NCBI RefSeq assembly: GCF_014644295.1
Contig: NZ_BMKK01000003.1
Coordinates: 310,001-374,000, forward strand
DNA from: Emticicia aquatilis
GTDB taxonomy: Bacteria > Bacteroidota > Bacteroidia > Cytophagales > Spirosomataceae
DNA length: 64,000 nt
Direction: 5' to 3'
Within the stretch, counting starts at the first letter, position 1, and every line of letters begins with the position of its first letter. Below, in pieces: positions 8,961 through 16,726 of this stretch. The notes under the pieces were generated by a model, which was given only the letters and a program-made list of their open reading frames with translations, did not search any database and was not told the DNA's origin. The position numbers were made by a program, and so were the translations under genes.

Positions 8961-9545
8961 ATGCCTAATTTATACATCATAGCTGGTTGTAATGGAGCTG
9001 GTAAAACAACTGCGGCAAAAGTACTTTTACCCGATGTTTTCAGAATTGATACTTTTTTGAATGCTGACATCATTGCTGCTCAATTAAACCCTATTTCTCC
9101 CGAGAGTGTGGCTATCCAAGCGGGTAGGCAAATGCTAAACGAAATACATATAGCTTTAGGAAAACGAATTGACTTTGTGATAGAAACAACACTGGCTACT
9201 AAGAGCTATGTTGAATTAGTCAAGAAAGCTCAAAATCTTGCTTATGAAGTTGTTTTGGTATATTTTTGGATTGAAAATGCGGAGCATGCTATTGAAAGAG
9301 TAGCTCGAAGGGTTCGTCAAGGAGGGCATAATATTCCTGAAGAGGTAATCAGAAGACGTTATGAAAGCGGCATAAAAAACTTGATGAATCTTTTCTTGCC
9401 GATTGTTGACAAATGGTCAATTTACGACAACTCAGATTATACATTGGGGCATCCTCAACTTATTGCAGAGCAGTTTCCGCAAGAAATGGTGATAGTTGAA
9501 AATGCTGAAATTTGGAATATCTTGAATAATATTAGCAAAACATAA
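8961..9545 (+). CDS. Zeta-toxin-like AAA/P-loop kinase (COG4185 type)
   Basis: A 194-residue P-loop protein of the zeta-toxin/COG4185 family. Walker A is GCNGAGKTT near the N-terminus. NADIIAAQLNP follows, typical of zeta proteins, then FVIETTLATKSYVEL (the ET-T motif of the substrate-binding region), RVARRVRQGGHNIPEEVIRRRYESG (lid arginines) and WSIYDNS. Plasmid zeta toxins phosphorylate UDP-N-acetylglucosamine; chromosomal relatives are less well defined, so toxicity is inference only. The ATG at 8961 is preferred to the in-frame TTG at 8940, because a promoter -7 box covers the latter. A 42-aa gene follows after 2 nt and may be its partner. Confidence 0.8.
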   Translation: MPNLYIIAGCNGAGKTTAAKVLLPDVFRIDTFLNADIIAAQLNPISPESVAIQAGRQMLNEIHIALGKRIDFVIETTLATKSYVELVKKAQNLAYEVVLVYFWIENAEHAIERVARRVRQGGHNIPEEVIRRRYESGIKNLMNLFLPIVDKWSIYDNSDYTLGHPQLIAEQFPQEMVIVENAEIWNILNNISKT

Positions 9546-9547
9546 AT

Positions 9548-9676
9548 ATGAAAATATTAAAACGTGACCCTCTTCTTGAGAATATTCACAAAGGTCTTCT
9601 CAAAGCCTACGCCCACATTCCTGCTGAGCTGGAGCAAGAAAAGAAACGCAAAGAAGCATTGAAAGATAAAAAATAA
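9548..9676 (+). CDS. Small 42-aa basic protein downstream of zeta-like ATPase
   Basis: The reading frame starts with ATG at 9548, 2 nt after the ATPase stop, and ends with TAA at 9676. The product begins MKILKRDPLLENIHKG and has a highly charged tail (EQEKKRKEALKDKK), so it is probably helical and nucleic-acid- or protein-binding. No family is recognised. The tight spacing to the zeta-like gene and the lack of another promoter suggest co-transcription, and therefore a possible antitoxin or accessory subunit. In most zeta systems the antitoxin lies upstream, so this is inference. It could also be a chance ORF, but good coding character and an ATG make it worth annotating. Confidence 0.5.
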   Translation: MKILKRDPLLENIHKGLLKAYAHIPAELEQEKKRKEALKDKK

Positions 9677-9690
9677 GGAGGCTTCTAAAC

Positions 9691-9740
9691 AAAAAAGGAA
9701 GCCTTCGGTAAAGGGGGACACCCAGTCCGAAGACTTCCTT
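9691..9740 (-). terminator. Terminator of the rplM-rpsI-rpsB-tsf operon
   Basis: On the minus strand, a 14-bp stem with one mismatch (9727-9740 with 9695-9708) is followed by a T-run (9691-9696 read in complement). It lies 23 nt after the tsf stop. A second 7-bp stem on the plus side (9679-9685 / 9698-9704) could stop transcription from the zeta-like gene. Confidence 0.85.
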
Positions 9741-9762
9741 AGAATTAATCGTCCTTGGACTA

Positions 9763-10587
9763 TTAGATTTGAACTCTTTTGAAAGCTGTGATTTTTAAGC
9801 CTTTCAAAGTTTTCTCTAATAATTGAGCGATTGTCAATGAGTTGTCTTTTACGAACTCTTGGTTCAATAAAGTAGATTCTTTGTAGAATTTACCTAATTT
9901 ACCCATAGCAATTTTCTCTAACATCGCTTCTGGTTTGCCTTCTTGACGAGCAACTTCCATACCGATTTCGATTTCTTTTTGAACGATAGCTGGGTCAACA
10001 TCGTCTTTATCAAGACCTACTGGCTTCATCGCTGCGATTTGCATCGCTACGTCTTTACCAACCTCAGTTACGTCAGTTCCTTGAGTATTATCAAAAGCAA
10101 CTAATACACCTAATTTACCAGTTGAGTGAGTGTATGATACAACTTGCTCAGCTTCTACGAATTGGTAATCAGTTACAACGATTTTCTCACCGATTTTACC
10201 TACTAATTCGATGATAGCCTCTTCAACTGTGCGGCCATCAGACATTTTAGTAGCTAATAAAGTTTCTTTATCTTTTGCGTTGTTTTCAACACCTGTTTTC
10301 AAAACATCAGCTGCTAACTCACGGAATGAATCAACTTTAGAAACTGGCTCAGTTTCGCAAGCCAATGCTAAGATTGTAGCATTTTTACCGTTATCGCTAA
10401 TCAATACTAATCCTTCGTTTGTTTCGTTGTCAGCACGTTTTGCTGCAACTTTTTGTCCAGCTTTACGGAGTATTTCAACTGCTTTGTCGAAGTCACCTTC
10501 TGCTTCTGTCAAAGCTTTTTTACAGTCCATCATACCCGCTCCTGTCATCTGACGGAGTTTGTTTACATCTGCTGCTGTGATATTCAT
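9763..10587 (-). CDS. tsf: Translation elongation factor Ts
   Basis: EF-Ts, the nucleotide exchange factor that recycles EF-Tu·GDP. At 274 residues it matches the family length. The N-terminal UBA-like domain reads MNITAADVNKLRQMTGAGMMDCKKAL, followed by AEGDFDKAVEILRKAGQKVAAKR. The signature of the EF-Tu-contacting region, SDGRTVEEAIIELVGKIGEKI, and the C-terminal dimerisation/helix region ending KAFKRVQI-like also fit. It lies 106 nt downstream of rpsB in the usual Bacteroidota order rplM-rpsI-rpsB-tsf, with the operon terminator directly behind it. Confidence 0.98.
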   Translation of the reverse strand: MNITAADVNKLRQMTGAGMMDCKKALTEAEGDFDKAVEILRKAGQKVAAKRADNETNEGLVLISDNGKNATILALACETEPVSKVDSFRELAADVLKTGVENNAKDKETLLATKMSDGRTVEEAIIELVGKIGEKIVVTDYQFVEAEQVVSYTHSTGKLGVLVAFDNTQGTDVTEVGKDVAMQIAAMKPVGLDKDDVDPAIVQKEIEIGMEVARQEGKPEAMLEKIAMGKLGKFYKESTLLNQEFVKDNSLTIAQLLEKTLKGLKITAFKRVQI

Positions 10588-10693
10588 TTTATGTTTTTAT
10601 TAAGTTTGTATTAATACGTTGTCTTTTTGAAACAGAACAGCCCAAAACTTTCGCTTCGGGCTATTCTATCTGAATTATATCATTAGCCTTATA

Positions 10694-11506
10694 TTAAGCT
10701 TCTGTTTCTTCTGCAGGGGCAGCAGCTTCTTCTGGAGCTGAAATGATAGCTTTCGCTTCATCAACTGCACGTTTTGCATCTTCTTCATCTTGCAAAGCAG
10801 CGTTGTCTTTGTCAAGTTTACGCTCCATGATACCTTCCTCGATAGCCTTACCTATAGCCAAAGTAATCAAGGCTACTGATTTGTAAGCATCATCGTTTCC
10901 TGGGATTGGGTACTCAACTGCCTCAGGGTTTGAGTTTGTATCACAAATGGCAATTACTGGAATACCAAGACGGTGAGCTTCTGATACTGCAAGGTGTTCA
11001 CGTTTTACGTCAACAACAAACAAAGCAGCAGGGAGTCTTGAAAGGTCAGCAACACCACCCAACAAACGCTCTAATTTGATACGCTCACGGTCTAACATCA
11101 AACGCTCACGTTTTGCGATGTTTTTAGCAGTTGCTTCGTCTTTCAACATACGCTCTACGTTTTGCAATTTTTTCAAAGATTTTTTGATAGTTGCAAAGTT
11201 TGTGAGCATACCACCTAACCAACGCTCAGTTACGTAAGGCATTTTCAAGCGACGTGCTTCTTCAGCAACGATTTCTTGAGCTTGTTTCTTCGTAGCTACG
11301 AACATGATTTTGCGTCCAGAACGAACGATTCCTTTAACAACTTCTTGAGCGTCTTCTAAACAAGCAAGAGTTTTGTTAAGGTCGATGATATGGATTCCGT
11401 TTTTCTCCATGAAGATATACGGAGCCATTTTTGGGTCCCATTTGCGGGTAAGGTGACCGAAGTGTACACCTGCATCCAATAATTCTTTGTACTCTAATTG
11501 TGCCAT
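10694..11506 (-). CDS. rpsB: 30S ribosomal protein S2
   Basis: Ribosomal protein uS2 of the small subunit, 270 residues. Signatures are LLDAGVHFGHLTRKWDPKM at the N-terminus, TERWLGGMLTNFATI, the LPAALFVVDVKREHLAVSEAHRLGIPVIAICDTNSNP block and IPGNDDAYKSVALI. An Ala/Glu-rich C-terminal tail (EEAAAPAEETEA) extends beyond the core, as is common in this phylum. The start is the ATG at 11506. It is separated from rpsI by 201 nt carrying a quasi-palindromic repeat, a possible site of internal regulation or processing. Confidence 0.98.
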   Translation of the reverse strand: MAQLEYKELLDAGVHFGHLTRKWDPKMAPYIFMEKNGIHIIDLNKTLACLEDAQEVVKGIVRSGRKIMFVATKKQAQEIVAEEARRLKMPYVTERWLGGMLTNFATIKKSLKKLQNVERMLKDEATAKNIAKRERLMLDRERIKLERLLGGVADLSRLPAALFVVDVKREHLAVSEAHRLGIPVIAICDTNSNPEAVEYPIPGNDDAYKSVALITLAIGKAIEEGIMERKLDKDNAALQDEEDAKRAVDEAKAIISAPEEAAAPAEETEA

Positions 11507-11598
11507 TTGACTAAATTAGTAAGATGTAAATAATAAATTAAACTACGCAGCACAGCACACCGGACACGATTAAGTGCTGTCTGGACTTTATAAATAAG

Positions 11599-11690
11599 TT
11601 CTGAATGCTGAGTTATGAGTTCTGAGTTGCAGAAAGTTTTGAAACTTAGATTTTTTGCAAAAATTAAGTAAAAAAACTCAGAATTCAGAA
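11599..11690. repeat. Quasi-palindromic spacer in ribosomal operon (rpsI-rpsB)
   Basis: TTCTGAATGCTGAGTT (11599-11614) and AACTCAGAATTCAGAA (11675-11690) are complementary at 15 of 16 positions. Related words such as GAGTTCTGAGTT recur between them. The arms can form a long imperfect hairpin in the operon transcript. Confidence 0.65.
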
Positions 11691-11707
11691 CTCTAAACTC
11701 AAAACTA

Positions 11708-12094
11708 TTAACGTTTAGAGAATTGGAATCTCTTACGTGCTTTACGACGACCTGGTTTTTTACGTTCAACCATACGTGCATCACGAGTTAAGAAACCTTC
11801 TTTTTTCAACGCTGGACGGTTCTCTGCATTTGCTTCACACAAAGCACGAGAGATTGCCATACGAACAGCTTCAGCTTGTCCAGCAATACCACCACCACTT
11901 ACGTTTACTTTTAAATCGTACTGACCAGCCGTACTTGTTGTATTAAACGGTTGGTTTAAGATGATTTGGAGAATCTCTGAAGGAAAATACTCCTTCAAAC
12001 CTTTTCCATTTATAGAAACTTCACCATTTCCCGCTTTCATGTAGATACGGGCTACGGCTGTTTTTCTTCTACCTACTGCGTTGATAACTTGCAT
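11708..12094 (-). CDS. rpsI: 30S ribosomal protein S9
   Basis: Ribosomal protein uS9, 128 residues. It carries the N-terminal VGRRKTAVARIYMKAGNGEVSINGK, the central VNVSGGGIAGQAEAVRMAISRAL, and the basic C-terminus RDARMVERKKPGRRKARKRFQFSKR, whose last residues reach into the P site contacting tRNA. The start is the ATG at 12094, 135 nt after rplM. Same operon as rplM, rpsB and tsf. Confidence 0.98.
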   Translation of the reverse strand: MQVINAVGRRKTAVARIYMKAGNGEVSINGKGLKEYFPSEILQIILNQPFNTTSTAGQYDLKVNVSGGGIAGQAEAVRMAISRALCEANAENRPALKKEGFLTRDARMVERKKPGRRKARKRFQFSKR

Positions 12095-12139
12095 TTGTAT
12101 ATAGAAATTTGAAAATATTCTGAAATTAGATAAATTATT

Positions 12140-12221
12140 TTGGTTATTAGAAAATTGGTTATTTGGAAATTGGTTAAATAAATTACCTACTCACAATTAA
12201 TAACCAGTAACTAATAACAAA
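12140..12221. repeat. Quasi-palindromic spacer in ribosomal operon (rplM-rpsI)
   Basis: TTGGTTATTAG (12140-12150) pairs with CTAATAACAAA (12211-12221) at 10 of 11 positions. ATTGGTTATT (12154-12163) pairs with AATAACCAGT (12199-12208) at 9 of 10. These nested arms are built from one repeated word. Confidence 0.6.
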
Positions 12222-12229
12222 TCACCAAA

Positions 12230-12673
12230 TTATAGCTCAATTGTTTTTGGTGTTTGAGCTGCGTGTGGGTGTTCTGCTCCAGTATATACATATAAATTTG
12301 TATATAAACGACGACCCAAACGACCTTTCGGCAACATACCTTTCACGGCCATTTCAACCACACGGCGACCATCTTTTGCCATTAACTCACGAGGAGTAGC
12401 AAAACGTTGTCCACCTGGGTGCCCTGTGTGACGGATATAAACTTTATCAGTCATTTTCTTTCCCGTCAAACGTATTTTTTCTGCATTGATAACAATTACG
12501 TTATCGCCACAGTCAACGTGAGGAGTGTAGTTTGTTTTGTTTTTACCACGAATGATATTCGCAATTTGGCTACACAAGCGGCCCAATACTTTGTCGGTAG
12601 CATCAATAACTACCCATTCTTTATTAACGGTTTCGCTGTTAGCTGAAATCGTTTTGTAACTTAAATGCTTCAC
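12230..12673 (-). CDS. rplM: 50S ribosomal protein L13
   Basis: Ribosomal protein uL13. Recognised by LSYKTISANSETVNKEWVVIDATDKVLGRL at the start, NYTPHVDCGDNVIVINAEKIRLTGKK, the RHTGHPGGQR loop and MLPKGRLGRRLYTNLYVYTGAEHPH near the end. The GTG at 12673 (protein beginning MKHLSYKTIS) is chosen because it gives 147 residues and aligns with the usual Bacteroidota start. An in-frame GTG at 12703 would add ten residues not seen in the family. It is the first gene of the operon, read from a promoter near 12912-12942 with a long structured leader. Confidence 0.96.
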   Translation of the reverse strand: MKHLSYKTISANSETVNKEWVVIDATDKVLGRLCSQIANIIRGKNKTNYTPHVDCGDNVIVINAEKIRLTGKKMTDKVYIRHTGHPGGQRFATPRELMAKDGRRVVEMAVKGMLPKGRLGRRLYTNLYVYTGAEHPHAAQTPKTIEL

Positions 12674-12865
12674 TGTTTTGTTTATTTTAAATGTTCGATA
12701 CACTTAGTTTCCTAAGCGGTTTGAAAAAAGCATTTGTCATCTATTTTTAGCTTTCACTCCCAACTGCTACGACTACCTTTCGATGACTTTTTCCACAAAG
12801 TTATGGGGTGCTGAAACAACACATGATTCGCTTCGGAATTAGCGTTTCTCCCTAACTTGAATTTT

Positions 12866-12895
12866 CCCTCGAACAAACGGGCTACGCTACGAGGG
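12866..12895 (-). ncRNA. Hairpin in candidate ribosomal-protein leader
   Basis: CCCTCG (12866-12871) and CGAGGG (12890-12895) form a GC-rich stem about 10-40 nt after the predicted transcription start of the rplM operon. It is the strongest secondary-structure element seen in the ~230-nt leader. It may be part of an autoregulatory leader binding L13 or S9; this is inference. Confidence 0.4.
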
Positions 12896-12911
12896 TGGTA
12901 TTTTGGGGCTG

Positions 12912-12942
12912 CAAAATTATAAATTTCTTTTAATAAAACCAA
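12912..12942 (-). promoter_or_regulatory. Promoter of the rplM operon
   Basis: On the minus strand: TTG (12940-12942), 20 nt, then TAATTTTG (12912-12919), matching the Bacteroidota -33/-7 consensus. Predicted start of transcription is near 12905. Confidence 0.6.
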
Positions 12943-13062
12943 TAACTTACGAATTATTTTATGTGTAATTAGTTGATATGAAGATAAGAACGTAATTTTG
13001 TGCATATTGATGTCCGATAAAAGCTTCAAAAAAGCATCGACTGTTAGACCCACCCAAAAATC

Positions 13063-15534
13063 ATGAGATATTTTCTTACAATTTTGCTGATTACATTTTC
13101 GGTACAAATAAGTTCTGCACAATGGAAACCCAATGATGCTACGCCTTCGATGGTGAGTGCCGCACCTGACTTTCAGTATGCTGTACTTTATTCGATTGAT
13201 GATGACGGAAATAGCTTTTATGTTTGGGCTGATTATAGAAGTAATTTGATTGATTTGTACGCCCAAAAGCTCGATGCCAAAGGTACGCCGCAGTGGACAA
13301 AAGACGGCTTACGTATAGGCCGAATCTTAGATAAGAGTACATTTATCTATACGCCCAAATTAATTAAGCCTGATAGTAAAGGCGGAGCGTATATTTTGTG
13401 GCACAGATGTATTGATGTAAATAAAACTGACCGCAGAAATTTGTACGCTCAGTATGTTTCGAGTGATGGAAAAGCTCAATGGACGGCCGATGGTGTAAAG
13501 GTTACGGACCAAGAACTCACAAGCGATGATGCCAATGATGGTGTTTTGGAATTGAATGACCTAAAAAATGATAAATTGTTGATTACTTTCAATAATTTTA
13601 ATCGTGCTACTAATGATAATGTGGTTTACACAAAAAAAATAAATTATGCAGGAAAAGTAGTCGAAGACGAAGCTAAACTATTGAGTGCCAAAGGTTTAGA
13701 AACGAAGGTTTTGTACGATGAAAAAAATAGCAAATTTATTGCCCTCATAAGAGACCCAAGCACTGATTATTCATTCCAGACTTTTGATGCCGCCAATAAA
13801 GCACTTCTTCCGGTGACAGCAGCCTTGCCAAATCCTTTTTTTGGCAAAACTCGCATTGATTTATTTAAGGTTGATAATGATGGAAATGCAATAATCGGAA
13901 GGACGCTTTCGAGCGATGCTGACTCGAAGAAAATTGTTTTGGTACATAAAATCAGTAAAGATGGAAAGAATATTTGGGGAAGTAGCGGTGTGAATTTAGG
14001 TTCAAACTCAACTTTTGATGTGCAAATTATCCCAACAAGTGATGGCGGCGGAATTGCGACTTGGATTGAAACGGGCGATAAATCAAGGCCTTTTCAGATG
14101 GCAAAAATCAATGCCAGTGGCAGTATTATTTGGAAAAAAGACGTCTTCACGCCACGTTCCGATAAATCTTACTTTTTACCCAATAAGCTTATCTCGGATG
14201 GTAAAGATGGTGTTTATACATTATGGTTATTTCCCAAAAACATTGGCTACGACTTAACGATTCAGCATTTTGATGCTAACGGAAATCCAAAATTTGGCGA
14301 AGATGGCGTTGCGATAAATGACTATACTTTCTACAGCGATTATCGTTTGATGCTTCACCCAAAAACTGGTGGTGTAATTGTGCTTTATGGCTGCAATAAA
14401 GAACTGGAAGATGGTCGTGGTGGTTCGGTAGATTTATACACGAATTATTTTACAGAAAATGGTAAAATTGGCTTAGATGTGCCGCCGAGTATTACGGTTG
14501 CTTTACCGAGTCCCAATAGTTTTTGTGCGGGACAAAGTTTTTCAATTTCGTTTACAACCGCCGATGGTAGCTTTAATCTCGATAATAGATTTAGGATTTT
14601 ACTTTCTGATAAAACAGGAAGTTTCGATAAAGCGATTGAATTAGGAAACGATACCCGAAGAACTGTGAATGTAAAAACTACACAAGATTTAGAGAAAGGA
14701 ACGTATAAAATAAAAGTAGTTTCGACTTCGCCAGTAATTGAAAGTACAAATACCGTTGAAATAACAGTAGGGGATACTGGTGTGCCGACAATCACATCTG
14801 ATAAATTATCAATCTGTGCGGGAGGGAACGAAAAAGTAACGCTCACTACGAGCAGTTGCAAAGATGGCCTTTTGAAATGGTCGAATGGCTTAACTACTAC
14901 TTCTATTGCAGTTTCACCCGTTGATAATACTACTTATACCGCAACCTGTACGATTTCGGGGTGTAAAGAAAGTGCCGCTTCAAATTCGATTCTGATTCAA
15001 GCAGTAAAACTGGCAGTTACAGCCAGCAATACAGGCCCATATTTTGAAGGTGAATTATTGAGACTGAGTAGTGCTTCAAGTACTGGAACTGCTCCGTTAA
15101 AATACGAATGGACTGGACCAAACAGTTTTGCTTCGACGGTTCAGAATCCAAGTATTTTGAATATTTCGGTGAGTGCTTCGGGTACATATACTGTAAAAGT
15201 AACCGATGCAAATAATTGTCAAGGAAATGCCCAAACTGAAGTAAAAGTTAGTCCAATTTTGGCCAATGAAGCTCCTAATAATGCTGTAGTAAATGTTTAC
15301 CCAAACCCAGTTAGCGAGCAGTTGAGCGTTTCTTTTGATTCTGAACCCAATAAACAAATCAGTATAACGATTTTGGACAACCGAGGTCGAGTAGTAGAAC
15401 AACGAAAACTCAAATCGGTAGGTGGCAATCAACAGGAGAAATTTGATATTAAAAACCTAACGAGCGGCCAGTATTTGCTCAAAATAAACACTTCGCAGCA
15501 AGAAGTAGTTAAGAAGATAGTAATTAGTCAGTAA
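13063..15534 (+). CDS. Secreted PKD/Ig-like protein with T9SS type A sorting domain
   Basis: An 823-residue exported protein. The signal peptide is MRYFLTILLITFSVQISSAQ. Residues ~20-470 form a beta-propeller-like region with repeats of the type DNDGNAIIGRTLSSD and KISKDGKNIWG, and recurring NGNP/KFGEDG-like loops. Residues ~480-740 hold several Ig/PKD-like modules (PSITVALPSPNSFCAGQSFSISF, DKLSICAGGNEKVTL, GTAPLKYEWTGP). The final ~80 residues form a T9SS type A sorting domain (VVNVYPNPVSEQLSVSF ... GQYLLKI ... VVKKIVISQ). The protein is therefore predicted to cross the outer membrane by the type IX system and be anchored or released outside. The biological target is unknown. Confidence 0.88.
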   Translation: MRYFLTILLITFSVQISSAQWKPNDATPSMVSAAPDFQYAVLYSIDDDGNSFYVWADYRSNLIDLYAQKLDAKGTPQWTKDGLRIGRILDKSTFIYTPKLIKPDSKGGAYILWHRCIDVNKTDRRNLYAQYVSSDGKAQWTADGVKVTDQELTSDDANDGVLELNDLKNDKLLITFNNFNRATNDNVVYTKKINYAGKVVEDEAKLLSAKGLETKVLYDEKNSKFIALIRDPSTDYSFQTFDAANKALLPVTAALPNPFFGKTRIDLFKVDNDGNAIIGRTLSSDADSKKIVLVHKISKDGKNIWGSSGVNLGSNSTFDVQIIPTSDGGGIATWIETGDKSRPFQMAKINASGSIIWKKDVFTPRSDKSYFLPNKLISDGKDGVYTLWLFPKNIGYDLTIQHFDANGNPKFGEDGVAINDYTFYSDYRLMLHPKTGGVIVLYGCNKELEDGRGGSVDLYTNYFTENGKIGLDVPPSITVALPSPNSFCAGQSFSISFTTADGSFNLDNRFRILLSDKTGSFDKAIELGNDTRRTVNVKTTQDLEKGTYKIKVVSTSPVIESTNTVEITVGDTGVPTITSDKLSICAGGNEKVTLTTSSCKDGLLKWSNGLTTTSIAVSPVDNTTYTATCTISGCKESAASNSILIQAVKLAVTASNTGPYFEGELLRLSSASSTGTAPLKYEWTGPNSFASTVQNPSILNISVSASGTYTVKVTDANNCQGNAQTEVKVSPILANEAPNNAVVNVYPNPVSEQLSVSFDSEPNKQISITILDNRGRVVEQRKLKSVGGNQQEKFDIKNLTSGQYLLKINTSQQEVVKKIVISQ

Positions 15535-15549
15535 TAGACCACAGGTCTA
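15535..15549 (+). repeat. Short hairpin after T9SS gene
   Basis: TAGACC-aca-GGTCTA directly overlaps the end of the gene. It is a short stem without a T-run, possibly a weak terminator or processing site. Confidence 0.35.
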
Positions 15550-15564
15550 AATAAACCAATAAAA

Positions 15565-16626
15565 ATGTCGTTAAAAACATATTTCCTACAAGTAAAAGAA
15601 GTCGTACAAGAAACGGCTGACAGCGTAACCATTTATTTTTGGCATCCATTAAGCGAGCAAATCAAATATAAAGCAGGGCAATTTATTACGATTATTGTGC
15701 CAGCGGGCGAAGGTGGCAAGAAAGTACGTCGTAGTTATTCGATGTCCACTTCACCACACAGCGATACCGCCATTGGTGTTACCGTAAAACGAGTAGAGGG
15801 TGGTTTGGTTTCTAATTACCTAAACGATAACGTAAAAGTAGGCGATTTCTTAGAAGTGCTTGAGCCATTGGGTAACTTCTTCGTAGAGCCAGATGCCGAT
15901 AAAACTCGTCATTTAGTGCTTTTTGCAGCAGGAAGTGGTATTACACCGATGATGTCAATCACAAAATCGGTGCTGAAAATGGAACCAAACTCTCGTGTTA
16001 CTATCATTTACGGAAACCGTAGCGAAGAAACTATTATCTTTAAAAGTAAACTCGAAGAACTCGAAGCTCAGTATGGTTCACGCTTGGTTGTGCATCATTT
16101 GTTGAGTCGTCCATCAAGTGTTTGGGTGGGAAAATGTGGTCGAATCAATCAAGGAGCAGCTATCAGAATCATGAAAGAGGCGGATACTGATTTCGTAAAA
16201 GATAATTTTTATCTCTGCGGGCCTGTCGGTATGATGGAAGACGTAATTGCTGGTTTAGGTATTTACAATGTATCGAAAGACCGTATTCATAAGGAAAACT
16301 TCCACACGGTAATGGTTGAGGGAGAAGCTGAAGAAACCGACGAATCGCTACAAACTCAGACCGTAAAAGTGAAATACAATGGCGATGAATATGAATTTGA
16401 AGTAAAACCTCACCAAACAATTTTGGAAGCGGCTCTGGACTTAGATATAGATTTACCGTACTCGTGTCAAGCGGGTATGTGTACGGCCTGTATGGGAACT
16501 TGTACGGAAGGAAAAGTAAAACTCGATGAAGAAGATGGTCTAACCGAAAAAGAACTCAAAAGAGGCTTGATTCTGACTTGCGTAGCTCATCCAATCTCGA
16601 AAGGTGTTGTGATTGAGATTGATTAA
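15565..16626 (+). CDS. Ferredoxin-NADP(H) reductase-like protein with C-terminal 2Fe-2S domain (PaaE type)
   Basis: A 353-residue flavin and iron-sulfur reductase. The FAD-binding domain carries RRSYSMSTSPHSD (residues ~55-67). The NAD(P)-binding domain has FAAGSGITPMMSI (~115-130) and FYLCGPVGMMEDV (~215). The C-terminal plant-type ferredoxin domain has YSCQAGMCTACMGTC and LILTC, giving the C-x4-C-x2-C...C ligand set. This arrangement is that of PaaE/HmpX-like electron-transfer subunits feeding an oxygenase or desaturase. No oxygenase gene is adjacent, so its partner is unknown. It is monocistronic and closed by a strong terminator (16650-16694). Confidence 0.88.
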   Translation: MSLKTYFLQVKEVVQETADSVTIYFWHPLSEQIKYKAGQFITIIVPAGEGGKKVRRSYSMSTSPHSDTAIGVTVKRVEGGLVSNYLNDNVKVGDFLEVLEPLGNFFVEPDADKTRHLVLFAAGSGITPMMSITKSVLKMEPNSRVTIIYGNRSEETIIFKSKLEELEAQYGSRLVVHHLLSRPSSVWVGKCGRINQGAAIRIMKEADTDFVKDNFYLCGPVGMMEDVIAGLGIYNVSKDRIHKENFHTVMVEGEAEETDESLQTQTVKVKYNGDEYEFEVKPHQTILEAALDLDIDLPYSCQAGMCTACMGTCTEGKVKLDEEDGLTEKELKRGLILTCVAHPISKGVVIEID

Positions 16627-16649
16627 GAAAGAGATAAAGTTTTCATTTT

Positions 16650-16694
16650 AAGCCATAGATTATTTACTTTTGTAATAATCTGTGGCTTTTTTGT
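16650..16694 (+). terminator. Strong terminator after PaaE-type reductase
   Basis: AAGCCATAGATTATT (16650-16664) and AATAATCTGTGGCTT (16674-16688) pair at 14 of 15 positions, followed by a T-run. An in-frame GTG at 16682 lies inside the right arm. Confidence 0.9.
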
Positions 16695-16726
16695 TCGTTA
16701 TACCCCCAAAACTTAAAATTACTTCC

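Larger units (their letters stand above)
12674..13062. other. Divergent regulatory region with rplM leader
   Basis: Holds a promoter and ~230-nt leader for rplM on the minus strand, and a -7 box TAATTTTG (12993-13000) for the plus-strand T9SS gene, with TTG at 12973-12975 (17-nt spacer). An open frame on the minus strand covers 12754-13062 but overlaps the leader and is not accepted as a gene. Confidence 0.55.

Noticed and set aside
11494-11784. Open frame of 96 codons across the rpsI-rpsB spacer
   Set aside because: It overlaps the ends of both ribosomal genes in another frame and owes its middle to the quasi-palindromic spacer.
12754-13266. Open frame of 170 codons on the minus strand between rplM and the T9SS gene
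   Set aside because: It overlaps the rplM promoter and leader and the coding start of the divergent T9SS gene, and its product has no protein-like features or family resemblance.
16682-16726. GTG at 16682 as start of the GH3 fusion
   Set aside because: The codon is inside the right arm of the preceding terminator. The later GTG at 16727 begins a proper signal-anchor.
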